Of a DNA stretch of 41,861 bases, positions 35,919 through 41,861 are shown piece after piece. The position numbers and the translations under genes were made by a program. The notes beneath the pieces were generated by a model. The model saw only the letters and a list, made by a program, of their open reading frames with translations. It made no database searches and was not told the DNA's origin. This DNA comes from Campylobacteraceae bacterium. Lineage in GTDB: Bacteria > Campylobacterota > Campylobacteria > Campylobacterales > Campylobacteraceae. Within the stretch, counting starts at the first letter, position 1. The number at the start of each line of letters is the position of its first letter. The stretch lies in NCBI GenBank assembly GCA_031257555.1, contig JAIROK010000133.1, positions 1 through 41,861 on the forward strand. Reading direction: 5' to 3'.

Positions 35919-36926
35919 ATGATGAAAAAAATTACTCAAGAAGAGTTTTATCAAAAAAATATATCCAATGCGGTCAGATTGTCTAAAGTAGATGTGCCAA
36001 TAGTAAATCTTAACAATAATTATCATAATAACTGTTTCGATAAAAATATTTTTATGATATATGCAAAAAATATAAAAATTTATCCGGACTTTTTTGTTGA
36101 AATAAGTGATGGAATGTTTGTTGAAGATTTTGGACATAGAGAACAAATTGAAAAAAATATAAAGAAGTGTTTTATAACTCCAGATATCATAAATCAGGAA
36201 GTTTTTTTGTGCGGAGGTCATACGAATTATTATCATTGGTTACTTAATTGGATGCCAAGGTTATTTTTGTATGAAATAGCCAAATTATCATGTTCAGTGC
36301 TTATAAATAAGAATTTAACTACTTTTCAAAAAGATACATTGAAAACTATTTTTCCAAATTTGAAGTTCAAATTTTTATTTATAAATGAACCGACAATTTT
36401 TACCAAAGCATATATACCAAGTTTTATTTTAAATCCACAGCATAGCCCATTTGCTATACAAAAAATCAGATCCAAAGTTTTATTCAATACAAATTATAAT
36501 TTTTACAATGAATCTTTTAATAAAATTTATATCAGTAGAAAAAATGCGAAATGCAGGCGTATATTAAACGAGGAAGAGTTGATCAATTTTTTAAAAAGCG
36601 AAGGCTATGTTGTCATATATCTTGAAAAAATGAGCTTTTTAGAACAGGCAAAAGTGTTTTTTTCTGCAAAAAGGATAGTGTCTCCACATGGAGCTGGATT
36701 AGCAAATCTTATATTTATTTCTCCAAAATGTACCATTGTAGAAATACGAAATAATTGTTTTACCAAAGTCTTTTGGAGTTTAGCCTCAATGCTTGATTGT
36801 GATCATTACAAAATTTGGGAGGGAAATACAACAGTTGGCGAAAATGCTTCTTTTCTTGAGAAACAAAGAACTGATATATACGTAGATCTGGAAAAGTTTA
36901 AGACTGAAAATAAGAATTTTTTATAG
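35919..36926 (+). CDS. GT61-like glycosyltransferase (DUF563)
   Basis: This 335-aa protein shows the DUF563/GT61 pattern: HTNYYHWLLNWMPRLFL in the middle, KIYISRKNAKCRRILNEEELINFLKSEGY, and SPHGAGLANLIFISP (about 257), the usual nucleotide-sugar site, followed by VEIRN. Such enzymes add sugars in capsule, O-antigen or other surface glycans. It has tandem ATGs (35919 and 35922) and no strong ribosome site. It precedes a capsule-type gene by 14 bases. Confidence 0.8.
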   Translation: MMKKITQEEFYQKNISNAVRLSKVDVPIVNLNNNYHNNCFDKNIFMIYAKNIKIYPDFFVEISDGMFVEDFGHREQIEKNIKKCFITPDIINQEVFLCGGHTNYYHWLLNWMPRLFLYEIAKLSCSVLINKNLTTFQKDTLKTIFPNLKFKFLFINEPTIFTKAYIPSFILNPQHSPFAIQKIRSKVLFNTNYNFYNESFNKIYISRKNAKCRRILNEEELINFLKSEGYVVIYLEKMSFLEQAKVFFSAKRIVSPHGAGLANLIFISPKCTIVEIRNNCFTKVFWSLASMLDCDHYKIWEGNTTVGENASFLEKQRTDIYVDLEKFKTENKNFL

Positions 36927-36940
36927 AGAATATATAAAGC

Positions 36941-38395
36941 ATGCGAATACTCATACAATGTGGCGACCATTTTGAAAATCAAATCAGAATAAAAACGTTA
37001 GTAGAAGAATTATTGTGTTTTGGATATGAGCCATATGTTCTGGTTTATAGCAGCCATTGTGGTAGATTGCTTTTAAATTCAGGAGCGAAAATCATAGCTC
37101 TTAACGATTATGTGAGCAAAATTGATATTTCAACTCCATTATTAAACAAAGAGATAGATTACGGAATTAAATATGCAGATATTGTAGAATTTGAACAGTT
37201 AAGACGACCCATGATTATGTGGCCTGGACAAATTAAAAAAACATTGTTAAGTGTTAAAAAACACTATACTGCTATAAAAAAAATTATTAAAAAATATAAT
37301 CCGAAATTTATTTTTATATGGAATGGTTATACTGGATATGTAGCCAATATATTAAGAATTTATGTCAATAGATTTAATATTCCTGCTGCGTACATGGAAA
37401 GAGGCATCTTGAAAGATTCATTGTTTGTGGATAATAATGGTGTAAATGGAGCTTCAAGTCTTTCAAATTTATCTCCGGAATATTTTGATATGATTGATTT
37501 GAGCAAAGAAGATCATGCATATATTAAAAAAATCTTTTCACCAAAAAAAATAAAAAACATTGAAAATATTAAAAAAATTTTTTTCCCATTGCAAGTTCAA
37601 TACGATACAAATATAGTAATGTATTCACAATTTTCAAGTATGAGAGAAGCATTTTTAAAAATTTATAATAAACTTAATGACAATGGGGTAAAATTTTTAT
37701 TAAGACCGCATCCAGAAGAAGAAAAGAATATTTGTTTGAATATTCCTATGTATAAAAATGTGACTGTTACTTCAGACAAAACACTTCGAGAATGGCTTGA
37801 GTGGTCTGATGCTGTTGTAACGATAAATAGCACAGTCGGAATGGAAGCTATTATAGCTGGTAGACCGGTCATAGCTATGGGTAATTCTATATATTCATCT
37901 GCTGGATTAACTTTTAAATTAAATGATGAAATAAAGATATTTGACTCAAATAAAATTTACCAAAGACTCATAAAATATTTCAAATATCTGCTTGAAAATA
38001 ATATATTAATTGCAAATAAAGAGAACAATTGTGATGTGATCAAAAAATGCATGAATTTGCTTATTAAAAATAAAACATATAATTATAATAAAGAGCGTTT
38101 GCAAATTAAGCCACTTATGTTTGATGGCATTGATTTTGCAGATGTGTATTTGGATATCCCTTTAAATACATGCATAGATACTACATATAGAGATCATAAA
38201 AAACCAATCGACATTGCATGGATTAAAAAAATAGTTTCACAAAATACTGGTATTTCAAATTACACGATACGCAGTGTTGATCATTTTAATAAATCATCAA
38301 ACTTCTCGGTTAAAGTAGTGTCGGAGTCATTAAATATAAAAAAAGATTTTAATTATGATATGACAATTGATATTTATGGAAATATTATTCAATAA
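36941..38395 (+). CDS. Capsule polysaccharide protein, KpsS/LipB-like
   Basis: This 484-aa protein matches the Capsule_synth family (PF05159): an N-terminal domain with RILIQCGDHFENQIRIKTLVEEL, then FFPLQVQYDTNIVMYSQF (about 209-226), LLRPHPEE (about 253) and VVTINSTVGMEAIIAGRPVIAMG (about 293-315), the two signature blocks. KpsS/LipB proteins are Kdo-transferases or related enzymes needed to start or export group 2 capsules. The last 100 residues (about 380-484) do not look like the family and may be an added domain. It is followed by a GTG-start glycosyltransferase 16 bases later. Confidence 0.75.
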   Translation: MRILIQCGDHFENQIRIKTLVEELLCFGYEPYVLVYSSHCGRLLLNSGAKIIALNDYVSKIDISTPLLNKEIDYGIKYADIVEFEQLRRPMIMWPGQIKKTLLSVKKHYTAIKKIIKKYNPKFIFIWNGYTGYVANILRIYVNRFNIPAAYMERGILKDSLFVDNNGVNGASSLSNLSPEYFDMIDLSKEDHAYIKKIFSPKKIKNIENIKKIFFPLQVQYDTNIVMYSQFSSMREAFLKIYNKLNDNGVKFLLRPHPEEEKNICLNIPMYKNVTVTSDKTLREWLEWSDAVVTINSTVGMEAIIAGRPVIAMGNSIYSSAGLTFKLNDEIKIFDSNKIYQRLIKYFKYLLENNILIANKENNCDVIKKCMNLLIKNKTYNYNKERLQIKPLMFDGIDFADVYLDIPLNTCIDTTYRDHKKPIDIAWIKKIVSQNTGISNYTIRSVDHFNKSSNFSVKVVSESLNIKKDFNYDMTIDIYGNIIQ

Positions 38396-38411
38396 AAGGA
38401 TTATCGTATAA

Positions 38412-39962
38412 GTGAAAAAAATTTTAGTACTTATTCATCAATTTAATTCCGTGCAAATGTCAATGCTTAAAAAGATAGTAAAGCTTGCAGATAATGCAAC
38501 TTTTTACACTATGCAAAATCTTACTAATCGTACAGAGAATTTAAAGTTTTTAACATGTATCAATGATTATGAATATAATAAAATGTGTTCTGAAGCAGAT
38601 GAATTATTGATTGTTGCTACTGATGATTGGATTCCTCCCGAAACTGTGATTAATAAATTTTTTTCAAATAGTGTAAAAGAGATTAAAGTTATCAAACAAG
38701 ATGGCACACTATCTAATTTATTTGCGCCAACTGGCAAGAATAGGGTTTTACTAATTTTTCCTGGCTCTGTATTTCCAATAAATCTTGGCTCTCATCAAAG
38801 AGTTTTTAATATAATATACAATTTACGCAAAAATGATATATTTGTAGATCTCTTGGCTACGCTTCCAAAAAATGCTGATGTTGAAAAATATAGATTGGCA
38901 TTACGAGGGTTTTGTAGCAATGTCTACTTTTATAAAAATAGAGCAAAAAAATATGCAAAATCAGTTCTTGCTAAGAGAGTTATTGACAAATGCATATTAA
39001 AACTGTTATCCAAAGAATCTACTCTTCCTGATCTGTTTTCTGAAAGGTGTTTTTTTAAACCTACAGAATCGTGTAAGCGATGGGTCAACTCTTTATATTT
39101 ATCAAATCAATATAAAAACATAATAGTATCTTATGCTTGGATGTTGCCGTCTATAGAATACATTAAAGTTGATATCAATAATTTTAAATTATTTTGCGAT
39201 ACTCACGATGTTCAATTTGTTAGAAATACTTATATAGCGGATAAAAAACAGAGGTTTTTTTATTTTGCAAAACAAGAGAGGAAATTGGAATTGAAACTGT
39301 TAAATGACTGCGATATTGTTATAGCAATTTCAGAATCTGATAAAAAATATTTCGAAGCAGAACTAAATAAATCAAAAGTAATAAAATCATCGCCTGGTTT
39401 TGAATATGCCTTAAAGCCTATACGGCAACGTCCGCCGGGTAGAGCAATAAATTTTGGTTTCATTGGTGGAAAAATGTCTGCCAATGTGGATTCTTTACAT
39501 TTTATTCTTGACAATTGGTGGCCTGTAATTAAAAAATATTCTCCAAATAGTCGTTTGTATATAGCAGGTTCAGTTTCTAGCGATGTGACATTATTGCCAA
39601 AGATATTTTATGATGAAATGATTATTAAAATGGGATTTGTTAAAAATATTGATGATTTTTATAATTCTATAGATGTTGCTTTAAATCCGGTTACTGTGCA
39701 AGGCGGATTAAATTTTAAAAGTGTTGAAGCTGTTTTTGCAGGAAAGCATCTATTCACAAACTACCTTGGCCAAGAATGTTTGGGTAAAACTTTTTCATCG
39801 TTTGTAATTGACAATGAAAATGATATTATGATATTTTTTAAAACTTTTGAATTTGACTTGAAAGCAGATAAGAAACGCAGAATTTTTGCTCAAAATCAAG
39901 CCAAACTACTTTTTTCAAGCAATGTTGCAAAAAGTAGTTTAGTACATTGTTTATCGTTGTAA
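38412..39962 (+). CDS. GT4-like glycosyltransferase
   Basis: This 516-aa protein has an extra N-terminal part (about 1-108), then a GT-B glycosyltransferase: NRVLLIFPGSVFPINLGSHQRVFNIIYNL, FCDTHDVQFVRNTYIA, and the donor-binding half with NFGFIGGKMSANVDSLHF, NSRLYIAGSV and LNFKSVEAVFAGKHLFT, the usual place of the catalytic E/SVE motif (KSVEA here). It likely acts in the same surface polysaccharide pathway. The start is a GTG at 38412; an ATG is at 38460 if the extra part is not translated. The base composition is clearly more AT-rich than the core genes to its left. Confidence 0.78.
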   Translation: MKKILVLIHQFNSVQMSMLKKIVKLADNATFYTMQNLTNRTENLKFLTCINDYEYNKMCSEADELLIVATDDWIPPETVINKFFSNSVKEIKVIKQDGTLSNLFAPTGKNRVLLIFPGSVFPINLGSHQRVFNIIYNLRKNDIFVDLLATLPKNADVEKYRLALRGFCSNVYFYKNRAKKYAKSVLAKRVIDKCILKLLSKESTLPDLFSERCFFKPTESCKRWVNSLYLSNQYKNIIVSYAWMLPSIEYIKVDINNFKLFCDTHDVQFVRNTYIADKKQRFFYFAKQERKLELKLLNDCDIVIAISESDKKYFEAELNKSKVIKSSPGFEYALKPIRQRPPGRAINFGFIGGKMSANVDSLHFILDNWWPVIKKYSPNSRLYIAGSVSSDVTLLPKIFYDEMIIKMGFVKNIDDFYNSIDVALNPVTVQGGLNFKSVEAVFAGKHLFTNYLGQECLGKTFSSFVIDNENDIMIFFKTFEFDLKADKKRRIFAQNQAKLLFSSNVAKSSLVHCLSL

Positions 39963-40020
39963 TAACTATTGAGCATAAAAACTAATATTAATAATGGCTT
40001 AAGAAAGGAATAGCTATAAA

Positions 40021-41861
40021 ATGGTTATTAGTAAAAAAAGTTGTGAATATGGAAAAGATATTTTTGATATATCTTATGAAGCTTTTGTTGAAAATAATAT
40101 ATTTACCATAAGGCTTGATGTAAAAAATGATGAAGATTTGCTTTTCGAATACCGTTTTCTTGATATGTCTCTCGAAATAGGTAGAATTGCATTTACTAAA
40201 GAAAAGTCAGTCAGTTTTCAATTAAAAAGATTTGGCAGATTAGGCATAAGAGTATATTGCAAAAAAACCAGTTCTTCAAGTGTAAATTACACATTTTTAT
40301 CGGGGCGCATTGAGTATAATGAAAAAACGGCTTTTGAATGTCTAAATCCAAATAAACAAAATTATATTGAAGCAGTATCGCAAATACTTGACATAGTCGA
40401 AATAAAAAATAAAAAAACTGAAGCTGTTATGCAGGTCATAAACAATTTGCATGCAATATCTTCATTTAATTACAATATCACTGAATACTTTAAAGAACAA
40501 AATATAAATGAGATAAGTATTTTTGGACATCAAGATGAAGTAGAATTATCAAAACTTATATATATAAATGCAAGATACGCAAAAGACTTTAGCCTGAAAT
40601 ATTGTTTGGCAAATAACTATTTTGAATATCATATACCATTAATAATCGGAATGAATACGCTAATTAAGCATAAAACGTTTGATGAAACTATAATCTTAAA
40701 CGAAACTGATACCATATTATTTTGTGTTTCCATAAGAGATGAAAAAATTTTAAATGATATTAAAAATAAGACCAAAGCAAAAGTAATTCACCTATTGGAC
40801 GTGATATGGAATATTTTATTAACCCAATCTTATACCAAATATTTAGCAGAAATAAAAAACAATAATCCCAATATTCCAATTATATTTTGCTTGTTTCCAA
40901 ATGTGGAATTTGTGCAAAATAAATCTGAGATCGAACAAAAAACACAAAATGACTTTTGGTTGAAAAACAAAATAACTCCTCCGGCGCTTAAAAGGTTTGG
41001 GTATTCATTTGAAGATAGTATAATGTTAAACAAAGGTCATGATTTAATTAAAAATAATAACATCTCTTGTGCAAAGAATATCAATAGTAAGTATCGCAAT
41101 GTAGTAAACAATTTCAGGCTCACAACAGATACACCTGATAATTTCAAAAACACAATCTATATTTTTGGCAGTAGTGTAACATTTGGGTTTGGTGCGTATG
41201 ATGAGGATACAATAGCTAGCAATCTACAAAGATTAATTAATGAGTATTTTAAAGAAAATGTATCCTATTGTGTTTTAAATTGTGCAAATTATGGAGGAGA
41301 AGACCATGATTATCAGTTTGATCTAATGAAAACAATAAGTTTTAAAATCGGAGATATAATTATTATAAGTGGGCACAAGCAACATATAAGTAATGCAGCA
41401 AGAAATTATTCTATATTTTGCCCAACCCAACACGCCTTCGAAAGGCCACATAACATGGGCGAAGTGTTTATCGATAAATTACACTTAAATAAAATCGGCA
41501 ACCAAAAAATAGCTGAACTTTTATTTCAAACAATGTTAGACAATCATTTGTTTGATAACAAATCAAACGATGAACAAGAAAAGATAAAAGGAAATGATGC
41601 CGATGCTTTACAAGCTGAAGGTAACACTGAAAAGACAAAAGAAAAGAAAACAAACACACAAATAGTTAAAAATAGTTTTATCCCCAAAGAAGAAAATGAA
41701 AATCTCAAAAAGTATAAAGAGTTACTATTAAAGAATAAAACCAAAACAAAAGGAAAAATAGGTTCTATTGTTATGAATTGTAATCCTTTTACTTTAGGAC
41801 ATAGATATCTTATAGATCAATCAATTAAAAAAGTTAATCATCTATATATCTTTGTAGTTGA
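40021..41861 (+). CDS. Multidomain SGNH - nucleotidyltransferase protein, 3' end cut by the window
   Basis: The frame from ATG 40021 stays open through the right edge (613 codons). AAAGGAA (40004-40010) is the ribosome site, with an in-frame stop at 40000-40002. Parts: a beta-sandwich of about 90 residues (FTIRLDVKNDEDLLFEYRF...), a Rossmann-like region (about 150-260, NEISIFGHQDEVELSKLI), and an SGNH-like domain with FGSSVTFGFGAYDEDTIA (about 382, Ser in the GDS position), YGGED (about 425) and DKLHLNKIGNQKIA (about 485, Asp and His). A Lys/Asn/Glu linker follows. From about 580 comes GSIVMNCNPFTLGHRYLIDQ, the start of a citrate lyase ligase (CitC)-type nucleotidyltransferase with TxGH. No citrate lyase genes are present, so a role in polysaccharide decoration is inferred. 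Confidence 0.75.
   Translation, partial: MVISKKSCEYGKDIFDISYEAFVENNIFTIRLDVKNDEDLLFEYRFLDMSLEIGRIAFTKEKSVSFQLKRFGRLGIRVYCKKTSSSSVNYTFLSGRIEYNEKTAFECLNPNKQNYIEAVSQILDIVEIKNKKTEAVMQVINNLHAISSFNYNITEYFKEQNINEISIFGHQDEVELSKLIYINARYAKDFSLKYCLANNYFEYHIPLIIGMNTLIKHKTFDETIILNETDTILFCVSIRDEKILNDIKNKTKAKVIHLLDVIWNILLTQSYTKYLAEIKNNNPNIPIIFCLFPNVEFVQNKSEIEQKTQNDFWLKNKITPPALKRFGYSFEDSIMLNKGHDLIKNNNISCAKNINSKYRNVVNNFRLTTDTPDNFKNTIYIFGSSVTFGFGAYDEDTIASNLQRLINEYFKENVSYCVLNCANYGGEDHDYQFDLMKTISFKIGDIIIISGHKQHISNAARNYSIFCPTQHAFERPHNMGEVFIDKLHLNKIGNQKIAELLFQTMLDNHLFDNKSNDEQEKIKGNDADALQAEGNTEKTKEKKTNTQIVKNSFIPKEENENLKKYKELLLKNKTKTKGKIGSIVMNCNPFTLGHRYLIDQSIKKVNHLYIFVV

Noticed and set aside
35829-36236. A 135-codon minus-strand frame across the start of the GT61-like gene
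   Set aside because: It overlaps a plus-strand gene with clear family motifs, and its translation is low-complexity Ile/Phe/Tyr typical of AT-rich antisense.
41468-41744. Short minus-strand ORFs near the right edge
   Set aside because: They lie antisense to the Lys/Asn/Glu linker of the large terminal protein and are Phe/Leu/Ser-rich shadows.

Overview
This window looks like a chromosomal segment of a Campylobacterota (Epsilonproteobacteria) genome, most like the Sulfurimonas/Campylobacter/Helicobacter side of the phylum. Base composition is AT-rich, TTG and GTG starts are frequent, and gene neighbourhoods are typical of that phylum. These include bamD-lon, M23 peptidase-lpxC-tsaB-like-thrB-ylxR-infB-rbfA-rimP, and mqnC next to an M16-family gene. 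A CxxxCxxC radical-SAM MqnC plus a MenG/UbiE methyltransferase indicate menaquinone made by the futalosine route. The genus assignment is inference; no rRNA or tRNA gene is visible to settle it.

Layout. 1-1.0 kb: a probable gene fragment at the left edge and a decayed cobB (sirtuin) pseudogene with in-frame stops. 1.1-2.5 kb: a lipoprotein with GLUG-type beta-helix repeats. 2.6-5.7 kb (minus): bamD-lon. 5.8-6.6 kb: proC. 7.0-13.8 kb: a four-gene operon with a 1603-aa secreted protein resembling MshQ (GEVED and DUF6701-like regions) followed by three minor pilin-like proteins resembling MshD, MshO and MshP. 13.9-14.4 kb: long-form hpf. 14.5-16.9 kb (minus): an EamA transporter, then exbB-exbD-tonB behind a likely Fur box. 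17.1-26.4 kb: a long plus-strand run of housekeeping genes: nrnA-like DHH phosphoesterase, M23 peptidase, lpxC, tsaB-like, thrB, ylxR, infB, rbfA, rimP, ribD. 26.6-29.0 kb: cytochrome c, menG, xseA. 29.0-31.0 kb (minus): MFS transporter, SGNH hydrolase and a newly noted 29-aa membrane ORF. 31.1-35.2 kb: mqnC, an inactive-looking M16 protein, recG. 35.5 kb to the right edge: a very AT-rich surface-polysaccharide cluster that starts with a broken gene. It continues with a GT61-like enzyme, a KpsS/LipB-like capsule protein and a GT4-like glycosyltransferase, and ends in a large protein cut by the window edge that joins an SGNH-like domain to a citrate-lyase-ligase-type nucleotidyltransferase domain.

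The most unusual content is the MSHA-like pilin/giant surface protein operon, the terminal SGNH-nucleotidyltransferase fusion in the polysaccharide cluster, the M16 protein lacking all three HxxEH residues, the hidden 29-aa ORF with its own promoter and ribosome site, and the fresh pseudogenes at both ends. I did not find CRISPR arrays, complete insertion sequences, integrases or RNA genes.
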